The position numbers and the translations under genes are program-made. The notes beneath the pieces are model-generated. The model was not told the origin of the DNA. It ran no database searches and saw only the letters and a program-made list of their open reading frames with translations. A DNA stretch of 64,000 nt from Suilimivivens sp964393865 (GTDB taxonomy: Bacteria; Bacillota; Clostridia; Lachnospirales; Lachnospiraceae), in contig CAYMUW010000011.1 of the NCBI GenBank assembly GCA_964393865.1, positions 1-64,000 on the forward strand. Reading direction: 5' to 3'. Shown here piece after piece: positions 8,366-16,280 of this stretch (its first letter is position 1; every line of letters starts with the position of its first letter).

Positions 8366-8404
8366 ACAAATGTCCACCATAGAAGAACATATACGGACAT
8401 TTGT
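8366..8404 (+). repeat. Inverted repeat in the leader of the threonine operon
   Basis: ACAAATGTCC (8366-8375) and GGACATTTGT (8395-8404) form a perfect 10-base stem with a 19-base loop, starting about ten bases after the expected transcription start. No T-run follows, so it is not a terminator. It could be an operator or an mRNA control element. Confidence 0.5.
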
Positions 8405-8457
8405 ACGCATAAGGGAAACAAAACGTAGGTTGTTCTTTTGAAAAATGGGTGTAGAAA

Positions 8458-8895
8458 ATGGGAACCAAATATTTTGTTGTGAAGGAGCAGGCAGTGCCGG
8501 AGGTGCTTCTTAAGGTAGTGGAGGCCAAGAAGCTTCTGGATACCGGGAAGGTGCACACGATTAACGAGGCGGCGGACCGGGTAGGTATCAGCCGCAGTTC
8601 TTTTTATAAGTACAAGGATGATATATTTCAGTTCCACGAAAATTCTCAGGGGACTACGATCACCCTGACCTTTCAGATGGAGGATGAGCCGGGACTTTTA
8701 TCGGATGTACTTAAAATTATTGCTCAGTTTGGCGCTAATATCCTTACCATTCATCAAAGTATTCCCATTAACGGAGTGGCTTCCTTAAGCTTAAGCGTTC
8801 AGGTGCTTCCCACTACAGGGAATGTATCGGAAATGCTTGAGGCCATGGAACAGCAAAGGGGCGTACGGAATGTAAAGATACTGGCGAAAGAGTAA
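8458..8895 (+). CDS. ACT-domain regulator, UPF0735/PheB-like
   Basis: This 145-residue protein has an N-terminal helical segment with a helix-turn-helix look (INEAADRVGISRSSFYKYKD). A C-terminal ACT domain follows (LTFQMEDEPGLLSDVLKIIAQFGANI split over residues 65-90). ACT domains bind amino acids. The family is the UPF0735 or PheB-like group that often precedes homoserine dehydrogenase in Firmicutes. The position at the head of the hom-lysC operon suggests sensing of threonine or a related amino acid. Whether it binds DNA is not known. The ATG at 8458 has only a weak GGGTG ribosome site. Confidence 0.85.
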   Translation: MGTKYFVVKEQAVPEVLLKVVEAKKLLDTGKVHTINEAADRVGISRSSFYKYKDDIFQFHENSQGTTITLTFQMEDEPGLLSDVLKIIAQFGANILTIHQSIPINGVASLSLSVQVLPTTGNVSEMLEAMEQQRGVRNVKILAKE

Positions 8896-8933
8896 GGGCG
8901 AACCCTATGTATGAAACGAAAGGAGAAAATGAA

Positions 8934-10136
8934 ATGATACAGGTAGCAGTGATGGGATACGGCACAGTGGGAAGCGGTGTCGTTGAAGTAATTGAGAAGA
9001 ACAAAGCAGAGATTAACAAGAAATCCGGTGAGGATATCAATATCAAATATATTTTGGACCTTAGGGATTTTCCCGGTGATCCGTATGCGGATAAGGTTGT
9101 TCATGATGTGGAGCAGATTTTAAGTGATCCCGAGGTGAAGATTATCTGTGAAACCATGGGAGGAATCAAGCCTGCCTATGATTTCACCAAAAGAGCTCTT
9201 CTTGCAGGCAAAAGCGTGTGCACCTCTAATAAGGAGCTGGTAGCGGCTCACGGACCGGAGCTGATACAGATTGCCCACGAGCATAAATGTAACTATCTCT
9301 TTGAGGCAAGCGTGGGAGGCGGCATTCCGATTATCCGCCCTCTTAACTATTCATTAACGGCAGAGAAGATTGATGCCATTACCGGTATTCTGAACGGAAC
9401 CACCAATTATATTCTGACCAAAATGGAAAGAGAAGGGGTTGATTTTGCTTCTGTGCTGAAGGAAGCGCAGGACAAGGGGTATGCGGAGAGAAATCCGGAG
9501 GCTGATATCGAGGGCTATGATGCCTGCCGCAAGATCGCCATTCTTTCCTCTCTTATGTGCGGAAAAAACGTGAAATCCGAGGACATTTATACGGAAGGAA
9601 TTACCCAAATTACATCCACGGATTTTGTTTATGCAAAGGCTATGGGAAAGACCATTAAGCTGCTTGCCCAGAGCAAGGAAATAGATGAAAATATGTATGC
9701 CATGGTAGCACCGTTTATGATCAGCTATGATCATCCTCTTTCCATGGTAAATGATGTATTTAATGCGGTATGTGTGCATGGCAACATGCTGGGCGATTCC
9801 ATGTACTACGGAAGAGGCGCCGGAAAGCTGCCTACGGCCAGTGCGGTGGTGTCCGACGTGGTGGACTGCGCAAGACACATCGGCAAGGTGATTATGTGCT
9901 TCTGGGACAATGAAGATGTGGAGCTTACAGGTATTGAGAAGGCAAGCCGTAGATTTTTTGTTCGGGTACCTGAGCAGAAGGAGAAGGAGGCGCTTCACAT
10001 ATTTGAAAGCGTAAGCGTTGTTGAGGCGGAAGTACCCGGTGAGTTTGCTTTTGTAACGGACCGGATGACGGAAAAGGAATTTAATGAGAAGGCTGAGCAG
10101 GTGGGTATTATCAGCCGTATCAGAATAGAAGAATAA
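8934..10136 (+). CDS. hom: Homoserine dehydrogenase
   Basis: This 400-residue enzyme reduces aspartate-semialdehyde to homoserine with NAD(P)H, the branch point towards threonine and methionine. The N-terminus IQVAVMGYGTVGSGV is the Rossmann nucleotide-binding loop. The catalytic domain includes SVGGGIPIIRPL and GILNGTTNYILTKM followed by the EAQDKGYAERNPEADIEGYD signature. The last roughly 80 residues form an ACT domain, so feedback control is likely. AGGAG precedes the ATG at 8934; the upstream ATG at 8907 overlaps this site. Second gene of the operon. Confidence 0.96.
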   Translation: MIQVAVMGYGTVGSGVVEVIEKNKAEINKKSGEDINIKYILDLRDFPGDPYADKVVHDVEQILSDPEVKIICETMGGIKPAYDFTKRALLAGKSVCTSNKELVAAHGPELIQIAHEHKCNYLFEASVGGGIPIIRPLNYSLTAEKIDAITGILNGTTNYILTKMEREGVDFASVLKEAQDKGYAERNPEADIEGYDACRKIAILSSLMCGKNVKSEDIYTEGITQITSTDFVYAKAMGKTIKLLAQSKEIDENMYAMVAPFMISYDHPLSMVNDVFNAVCVHGNMLGDSMYYGRGAGKLPTASAVVSDVVDCARHIGKVIMCFWDNEDVELTGIEKASRRFFVRVPEQKEKEALHIFESVSVVEAEVPGEFAFVTDRMTEKEFNEKAEQVGIISRIRIEE

Positions 10137-10149
10137 TTGGAGGCTGAAG

Positions 10150-11364
10150 GTGAAAAATAAAAAATACGTTGTAGTGCTGGGAGACGGCATGGCAGATGAG
10201 CCGATTGAGGCCCTTAGTGGAAAAACTCCGTTGGAATATGCAGATACTCCTGCACTTGATAAGCTAAGTAAAGTATCCGAAATCGGTTTGGTGCATACCA
10301 TTCCCGAGGGGATGAAGCCCGGGTCTGACACGGCCAATCTTTCGGTGCTGGGTTACGATCCCAGGAAATATTACTCCGGACGTTCTCCCTTGGAGGCCCT
10401 TAGCATCGGGGTGCCGATGAAGGATACGGATGTGGCTCTGCGCTGTAACATTGTGACCATCTCTGACGGGGATGAACCCTTTGAGGAGAAAACCATTATC
10501 GATCACAGCTCCGGGGAAATTTCTACCGAGGACTGTGCTGTTCTTCTGGAAGCGGTGAAAAAGGAACTGCAGAACGAGACCTATCAGTTTTATGTGGGAA
10601 CCAGCTATCGGCACTGTCTGATTTGGAATCAGGGCAGCGTGATTGAACTGACACAGCCTCATGATGTATTGGGACAGGTGATCGGCCAGTATCTGCCCAG
10701 TGACGAGAATTTGCTTTATATGATGAAGAGAAGCTATGAAATCCTTGTAAATCATCCTATTAATATTGAAAGGAAAAAGCAGGGATTAAATCCTGCCAAC
10801 TGCTGTTGGTTCTGGGGAGCCGGAACCAGGCCTGCGCTTTCCTCCTTTGAGGAGAAAAACGGTGTCAAGGGCATGATGGTGTCGGCAGTGGATCTGCTTA
10901 AGGGTATCGCAGTAGGCGCTAAGATGGGCGTGGCGCAAGTAGAAGGCGCCAACGGCGGTCTGCATACCAACTATGAGGGTAAGGTGCAGGCGGCGCTAGA
11001 TGCTCTTTGCGGTGAATATGATTTTGCTTATATTCATGTGGAAGCGCCTGATGAGATGGGCCATCAGGGAAGTGTGGAGAGAAAGGTGCAGGCCATTGAG
11101 TATCTGGATAAACGGGTAATCGGACCGCTTACTGAGGCGCTTGACGGGAAGGGAATGGAATACAGGCTGCTTGTAATGCCGGATCATCCCACTCCCATAC
11201 GGGTACGGACCCACACTTCGGACAGTGTACCGTATCTTTTATATGATAGTACGGCTCCAAAGGAAGAGAGCTGGAATTATAATGAAAGAGAAGCAGCCGC
11301 AAGCGGCAATTTTGTGGCCGTTGGGCATACAATAATGGATAGACTTCTCGAAAAAAGGGATTAA
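10150..11364 (+). CDS. Proposed homoserine kinase of the phosphoglycerate-mutase-like family
   Basis: This 404-residue protein belongs to the alkaline-phosphatase superfamily. Its N-terminal YVVVLGDGMADEP carries the metal-binding Asp, and GSDTANLSVLGYDP holds the Ser/Thr nucleophile region. HVEAPDEMGHQG and VMPDHPTPI supply further metal ligands. The family is annotated either as cofactor-independent phosphoglycerate mutase (ApgM type) or as a proposed homoserine kinase. Here it lies between hom and aspartokinase and no GHMP-type thrB is in the window, which favours homoserine phosphorylation. Start is GTG, with GGAGG six bases upstream, 13 bases after hom. Confidence 0.85.
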   Translation: MKNKKYVVVLGDGMADEPIEALSGKTPLEYADTPALDKLSKVSEIGLVHTIPEGMKPGSDTANLSVLGYDPRKYYSGRSPLEALSIGVPMKDTDVALRCNIVTISDGDEPFEEKTIIDHSSGEISTEDCAVLLEAVKKELQNETYQFYVGTSYRHCLIWNQGSVIELTQPHDVLGQVIGQYLPSDENLLYMMKRSYEILVNHPINIERKKQGLNPANCCWFWGAGTRPALSSFEEKNGVKGMMVSAVDLLKGIAVGAKMGVAQVEGANGGLHTNYEGKVQAALDALCGEYDFAYIHVEAPDEMGHQGSVERKVQAIEYLDKRVIGPLTEALDGKGMEYRLLVMPDHPTPIRVRTHTSDSVPYLLYDSTAPKEESWNYNEREAAASGNFVAVGHTIMDRLLEKRD

Positions 11365-11379
11365 GAGGAGATTGGAGTT

Positions 11380-12699
11380 ATGAAAAAAGTAGTAAAATTT
11401 GGTGGAAGCTCATTGGCAAGCGCAGAGCAGTTTAAGAAGGTGGCAGACATCATTCATGCGGATAAGGAGAGAAGGTATGTGGTTCCTTCGGCACCGGGAA
11501 AGCGTTTCTCTGATGATATCAAGGTTACCGACATGCTTTATGGATGCTACCATTTAGCTGAAGAAGGGAAGAATTTTTCCAAGGAGCTTGCAGCCATTGA
11601 AGCCAGATATCAGGAGATTATAGACGGATTAAAGCTTTCCGTATCCTTGAAGGATGAGTTTAAAGCGATTGAGAAGAACTTTAAGGAGAAAGCAGGGGAA
11701 AATTATGCTGCTTCCAGAGGAGAATATTTAAACGGTATTATCATGGCGGCATATCTGGGATACGAGTTTGTGGATGCTGCACAGGTTATCCGTTTTGATG
11801 AAAACGGTGATTTTGATGCTGAGACAACCAACCGGATATTAAGCGAAAGGCTGGCAGGACTTAAGCAGGCGGTTGTTCCCGGTTTTTACGGTGCCTGCGA
11901 GGATGGCAGAGTGAAGACCTTCTCAAGAGGCGGCTCTGATATTACAGGTTCCATTGTGGCAAAAGCAGTGAAAGCCGATGTTTACGAGAATTGGACGGAT
12001 GTATCCGGTATTATGATTGCAGACCCCAGAATTATTCAGGAGCCGGAGGGAATCGACACGGTTACCTACAGGGAGCTTCGTGAGCTTTCCTATATGGGCT
12101 TCAATGTACTTCATGAGGATGCAATTTTCCCGGTAAGGAGTCAGGGGATTCCCATTAATATTCGTAACACCAATAAGCCGGACGATGAAGGAACCTGGAT
12201 TGTGGAAAGCACCTGCCAGAAACCGAAGTATGTAATCACAGGTATTGCCGGAAAGAAGGGCTTTTGCTCCGTAAATATTGATAAGGCAATGATGAATTCA
12301 GAAATCGGATTTGGGAGAAAGGTTCTGCAGGCGTTTGAGGACAACGGTATCTCTTTTGAGCATGTGCCCTCCGGTATTGACACCATGACGGTATTCGTTC
12401 ATCAGGATGAATTTGAGGATAAGGAACAGAAGGTGGTTTCTGCCATTCACAGACTGGCAGAGCCTGACAGCATCGATATTGAAGCAGACCTTGCGTTGGT
12501 AGCAGTGGTAGGACGCGGAATGAAATCAACGCGAGGAACCGCAGGGCGTATCTTTTCCGCCTTGGCTCATGCCAACGTAAATGTCAAGATGATTGACCAG
12601 GGTTCCAGCGAGTTGAATATCATTATCGGTGTTGCAAATGAAGATTTTGAAGCGGCCATCAAGGCTATTTACGATATTTTTGTAGTGGCACAGCTGTAA
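11380..12699 (+). CDS. Aspartate kinase
   Basis: This 439-residue enzyme phosphorylates aspartate, the first step towards lysine, threonine and methionine. The KFGGSSLA motif near residue 6 is the aspartokinase signature. SRGGSDITGSIVA and the following VDVYENWTDVSG-type segment form the nucleotide/aspartate site. Two ACT repeats occupy roughly residues 290-439, with GRGMKSTRGTAGRIFSAL in the second, so allosteric inhibition is expected. AAGAGGAG precedes the ATG. It closes the operon and its 3' end overlaps an antisense permease relic. Which aspartokinase paralogue (lysC, thrA or dapG type) it is cannot be settled here, though context favours the threonine branch. Confidence 0.93.
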   Translation: MKKVVKFGGSSLASAEQFKKVADIIHADKERRYVVPSAPGKRFSDDIKVTDMLYGCYHLAEEGKNFSKELAAIEARYQEIIDGLKLSVSLKDEFKAIEKNFKEKAGENYAASRGEYLNGIIMAAYLGYEFVDAAQVIRFDENGDFDAETTNRILSERLAGLKQAVVPGFYGACEDGRVKTFSRGGSDITGSIVAKAVKADVYENWTDVSGIMIADPRIIQEPEGIDTVTYRELRELSYMGFNVLHEDAIFPVRSQGIPINIRNTNKPDDEGTWIVESTCQKPKYVITGIAGKKGFCSVNIDKAMMNSEIGFGRKVLQAFEDNGISFEHVPSGIDTMTVFVHQDEFEDKEQKVVSAIHRLAEPDSIDIEADLALVAVVGRGMKSTRGTAGRIFSALAHANVNVKMIDQGSSELNIIIGVANEDFEAAIKAIYDIFVVAQL

Positions 12700-13080
12700 C
12701 GGTGCGTCCGGGCTTTTTCTTCCTGCTGACCAGCAGGAGAATCCCGGCAAGCGCTATCCGGAATAAATAGGATTGGATCATGGCTGCATAGCGGTAGCTT
12801 TCTCCGATCCATATGGTATAAAAACCTTTGTTGATATAGCTTGTGGGCAGGAGCTTTGACACGGCCTGCATGCCACAGGGCATATTTTCGTAGGTCATTC
12901 CCATCATCCCACTGAATATCATAAGTACAAAGTAAAGCATCATGGTCACCAGATAAACCAAGGTTATTTCTGTTGTGATGGCACGGATAATCACGAAGGT
13001 CATTAATAAATTTGGTATGAAGATTAACGAAAGACTGTCCTAAGTCCTAATCAAAGAAACCATACCAATTAAGGCAGCGT
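12665..13080 (-). pseudogene. Relic of an ABC-2 type transporter permease (C-terminal part)
   Basis: A minus-strand frame encodes hydrophobic helices with FSGMMGMTYENMP and LLPTSYINKGFYTIW. This is the late part of ABC-2 permeases as found in drug or bacteriocin exporters. An in-frame TAG interrupts the frame near 13040, with hydrophobic coding potential continuing upstream to about 13080. There is no ATPase gene, no intact N-terminus and no ribosome site. The end of the relic runs antisense over the last codons of the aspartokinase gene. I read it as a decayed fragment. Confidence 0.55.
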
Positions 13081-13101
13081 CAGAACGCCCGGCGGTTTCC
13101 A

Positions 13102-13962
13102 TTATTCGTACGCCGCTACCATGGAACCGAAATCAACGGCATCATCCCAGAGAAACTCCAGATACTGCTTGGCGGTATCCGTCCGGGTGGAGGTTACGGC
13201 AATGCCGAACACAGGCTGCAGCTGGCCATAGGCGCCGGTCTGCTCCTCAAAAGGGGAGGCATCCAGAAAGATTCCTACGGGCATGGGCTGTTCCATGTTT
13301 TCAGGCTGACGATGGGTTTCCGCTTCGGCCAGAATTTCGTCAAGGGTAAGAGCACCATTCTCCTCCGTGGATACCAAATCCGCATTTTCGTAATCAATGT
13401 CTTCCTTGGCCCTGAGAATTTCGGCATAATCCACATAGTAAAGCTGATCCTGATATTTCTGCAGTTCCGCATCGCTGTAGATGGTTCGAAGATCCGCAAA
13501 CAATTCATTGTTGGCATAGGTGTTAAACACCTGGGAATCAAATACCACGGCATCTAAGTCTCCGGTCTGACACAAAGCAATAATTTTTTGAGCGGTTGCC
13601 ATGTCATATTGTGTCATGGAGGAATAGGACAGGGTAGACTGGGTATCAATAAAGCATTCATATTCTTCAAGATCAAGAGAGGCATATTCCCCGAAGGAGG
13701 CTTGCATCTGGTCACCGTCAAGATTGATGGAATTAAGCATAATGCCGTAAAAAGCATAATCCTTGGCAGAAAGAATATTGTGAAGGATAGACACAACAAA
13801 GAAGATAATAAAAGCGGCTGCAAGCGTATGATACTTATAATAGCACCAAAAATACTGCAGCTTTCCCTTTGCTGACATGTCCTTTGTTTTTAATTGCTGT
13901 TCTCTGATTTCATCCCGTACGCCTCTATAGGGTCTGGCCTCTTTGTCTGTTTTGCGCATCAT
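13102..13962 (-). CDS. Membrane-anchored protein resembling a tethered solute-binding domain (unrecognised family)
   Basis: This 286-residue protein has about 40 charged cytoplasmic residues, one membrane helix (LAAAFIIFFVVSILHNIL) and an extracytoplasmic domain of about 200 residues. The outer part contains LCQTGDLDAVVFDSQVFNTYANNELFADL, split here as two motifs, which resembles the mid-region of extracellular solute-binding proteins. I do not recognise a named family. The start is the first of two tandem ATGs at 13962, with GGGAG upstream. The longer frame from 14040 starts inside the -35 element of its promoter. It stands alone between the permease relic and a divergent gene. A binding or sensing role is inference. 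Confidence 0.6.
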   Translation of the reverse strand: MMRKTDKEARPYRGVRDEIREQQLKTKDMSAKGKLQYFWCYYKYHTLAAAFIIFFVVSILHNILSAKDYAFYGIMLNSINLDGDQMQASFGEYASLDLEEYECFIDTQSTLSYSSMTQYDMATAQKIIALCQTGDLDAVVFDSQVFNTYANNELFADLRTIYSDAELQKYQDQLYYVDYAEILRAKEDIDYENADLVSTEENGALTLDEILAEAETHRQPENMEQPMPVGIFLDASPFEEQTGAYGQLQPVFGIAVTSTRTDTAKQYLEFLWDDAVDFGSMVAAYE

Positions 13963-14011
13963 AAATTTTTCTCCCGTGATTTGCTGTGACAGGTGTGCAT
14001 TCACAATTTTC

Positions 14012-14040
14012 ATCATACCGATTTTAAAAAAAGCTGTCAA
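14012..14040 (-). promoter_or_regulatory. Consensus sigma-A promoter of the membrane-anchored protein gene
   Basis: On the minus strand TTGACA (14035-14040) and TATGAT (14012-14017) are separated by exactly 17 bases, about 50 bases before the start codon at 13962. Confidence 0.75.
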
Positions 14041-14152
14041 TGAATGGAACAGGATTATCTGTTAAAAAACAATAAACATTTGATAAAATTACCGGAAAAG
14101 GTTCAGTCAAAACAGCAGTCAAAATAGGTGTATGGAAGACCTGTTATCGCAC

Positions 14153-14181
14153 TTGAAAGTTTTAGTAAAATATACTATGAT
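14153..14181 (+). promoter_or_regulatory. Sigma-A promoter of the DUF6106-like gene and guaB
   Basis: TTGAAA (14153-14158) and TATGAT (14176-14181) are separated by 17 bases, 30 bases before the first start codon. Confidence 0.7.
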
Positions 14182-14211
14182 ATAGGATATATATCTTGAT
14201 GGAGGTTTAAT

Positions 14212-14706
14212 ATGAACGAAACATATGTGGAATGGCTTGTTAAAAAGAAAACACCCGCTTACATGATGCTTCTGCGCATCCTTTCTATTATGTTGGCGGT
14301 ATGCTTTGTGCTTCTTGGCTTCTTTTCTATCCCGGCAATGATCATCGGCGTTATCCTGGCTGTAGCGGCTTATTTTGTATATCTGAATTCCGATTTGGAA
14401 TATGAATATCTTTACGTGGATAAAGAACTTACGGTGGACAAGGTTATGGCAAAAACCAGACGTAAAAGGGTAGCAGTATATGATATTGGCAAGATAGAGA
14501 TTCTGGCGCCGGTTAAATCCTGGCATCTGGATAACTATAAGAACAGAACGGACAAGACGGTAGATTACAGCTCAGGCGAAGAAAAACAGCCTGATACCCG
14601 GTATGTTTTTTTCTATGACGGGAGACAGAGAGTAGTTTTTGAGCCTAACGAGGAGATGATCAAGGCGATCACGATGGTGGCTCCCAGAAAGGTTTTCAAG
14701 GATTAA
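14212..14706 (+). CDS. Small two-helix membrane protein, DUF6106-like
   Basis: This 164-residue protein begins MNETYVEWLVKKK, followed by two adjacent hydrophobic helices (residues about 18-60) and a cytoplasmic beta-rich domain of about 100 residues. It resembles the DUF6106 proteins of Lachnospiraceae; function unknown. ATGGAGG precedes the start. It shares a promoter and a 36-base gap with guaB, so the two genes are probably co-transcribed. Nothing in the sequence ties it to purine metabolism. Confidence 0.7.
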   Translation: MNETYVEWLVKKKTPAYMMLLRILSIMLAVCFVLLGFFSIPAMIIGVILAVAAYFVYLNSDLEYEYLYVDKELTVDKVMAKTRRKRVAVYDIGKIEILAPVKSWHLDNYKNRTDKTVDYSSGEEKQPDTRYVFFYDGRQRVVFEPNEEMIKAITMVAPRKVFKD

Positions 14707-14742
14707 TATATATCAATCAAACAAATAACAGGAGGAAAGAAA

Positions 14743-16197
14743 ATGGGTCAAATAATTGGTGAAGGAATTACCTTTGATGATGTGCTGCTTGTGCCTTCCT
14801 ACTCAAAGATCGTTCCGAATGAAGTGAATTTAACAACACTGCTGACCAAAAAGATTAAGCTTAATATTCCCATGATGAGTGCGGGAATGGATACCGTTAC
14901 GGAGCACAGGATGGCCATTGCTATGGCAAGACAGGGCGGTATCGGAGTTATTCACAAAAATATGTCTATTGAAGCTCAGGCAGAAGAGGTAGACAAGGTT
15001 AAAAGATCCGAAAACGGTGTTATTACAGATCCTTTTTCACTTACTCCGGAGCACACGCTGGCAGACGCAGATGCTTTAATGGGTAAGTTCCGCATTTCAG
15101 GTGTGCCGATTACGGAGGGAAGAAAGCTGGTAGGTATTATTACAAACCGCGACCTGAAATTTGAAACCGATTTTTCCAAGAAAATCAAAGAATCCATGAC
15201 GTCCGAAGGACTGATTACGGCAAAGGAAGGAATTACGCTTGAGGAAGCAAAGCAGATTCTTGCTAAGGCAAGAAAAGAAAAGCTTCCTATCGTGGATGAC
15301 AATTACAATCTGGTGGGCTTGATTACGATCAAGGACATTGAGAAGACCATCAAGTATCCTCTTTCCGCTAAGGATGAGCAGGGCAGACTTTTGTGCGGCG
15401 CCGGCGTGGGTATCACGGCAAATGTGCTTGACAGAGTCGGAGCGCTGGTGGATGCCAAGGTGGATGTGGTGGTATTGGACAGCGCACATGGACATTCCGA
15501 AAATGTACTTCGCTGTCTTTCCATGATTAAGGACAAGTACCCTGACCTTCAGGTGGTTGCAGGAAATGTGGCAACCGGTGAGGGGACAAGAGATTTGATA
15601 AAAGCAGGCGCAGATGCGGTTAAGGTCGGTATCGGTCCCGGTTCTATCTGTACCACCCGTGTGGTTGCAGGTATTGGTGTTCCGCAGATTTCCGCAATTA
15701 TGGATGCGTATTCGGTGGCAAAGGAATTTGATATTCCTATTATTGCGGACGGAGGCATCAAGTACTCAGGCGATATGACGAAGGCAATTGCGGCAGGCGC
15801 AAATGTGTGTATGATGGGAAGCATCTTTGCGGGATGTGATGAAAGCCCCGGAACCTTTGAGCTGTATCAGGGACGTAAGTACAAGGTATACAGAGGAATG
15901 GGTTCCATTGCAGCCATGGAAAACGGAAGCAAGGACCGTTATTTCCAGGAAAACGCAAAGAAACTGGTTCCGGAAGGCGTAGAGGGACGTGTGGCTTACA
16001 AGGGAACGGTTGAGGATACGGTCTTCCAGCTTATGGGCGGTATCCGTTCTGGAATGGGCTATTGCGGAACCGGTTCAATCGAGGAGTTGAAGGAAAAGGG
16101 CAGATTTATGAAGATTTCTGCTGCAGCCCTTAAGGAAAGTCATCCGCATGACATTCACATTACGAAGGAAGCGCCCAATTACAGTGTAGATGAATAG
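14743..16197 (+). CDS. guaB: IMP dehydrogenase
   Basis: This 484-residue enzyme oxidises IMP to XMP with NAD+, the committed step to GMP. The TIM barrel starts with GITFDDVLLVPSYSKI. Two CBS domains are inserted at about residues 95-205. The catalytic cysteine is in GPGSICTTRVV. The mobile flap and IMP contacts are seen in MGSIAAMENGSKDRYFQ and YKGTVEDTVFQLMGGIRSGMGYCG (two separate motifs). AGGAGG precedes the ATG. Length is normal for the family. Confidence 0.97.
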   Translation: MGQIIGEGITFDDVLLVPSYSKIVPNEVNLTTLLTKKIKLNIPMMSAGMDTVTEHRMAIAMARQGGIGVIHKNMSIEAQAEEVDKVKRSENGVITDPFSLTPEHTLADADALMGKFRISGVPITEGRKLVGIITNRDLKFETDFSKKIKESMTSEGLITAKEGITLEEAKQILAKARKEKLPIVDDNYNLVGLITIKDIEKTIKYPLSAKDEQGRLLCGAGVGITANVLDRVGALVDAKVDVVVLDSAHGHSENVLRCLSMIKDKYPDLQVVAGNVATGEGTRDLIKAGADAVKVGIGPGSICTTRVVAGIGVPQISAIMDAYSVAKEFDIPIIADGGIKYSGDMTKAIAAGANVCMMGSIFAGCDESPGTFELYQGRKYKVYRGMGSIAAMENGSKDRYFQENAKKLVPEGVEGRVAYKGTVEDTVFQLMGGIRSGMGYCGTGSIEELKEKGRFMKISAAALKESHPHDIHITKEAPNYSVDE

Positions 16198-16280
16198 GTG
16201 ATATGATAAAAGCGTTTTCGGAAGAGGAAATGCCCGGGAGAGATAAATAAGGATATGAGGTAGAGAAGGAGTATAGCTAA

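Noticed and set aside
13963..14040. Longer N-terminus of the membrane-anchored protein from 14040
   Set aside because: It begins inside the -35 box and runs through a TTGACA-N17-TATGAT promoter; the tandem ATGs at 13962 have a ribosome site.
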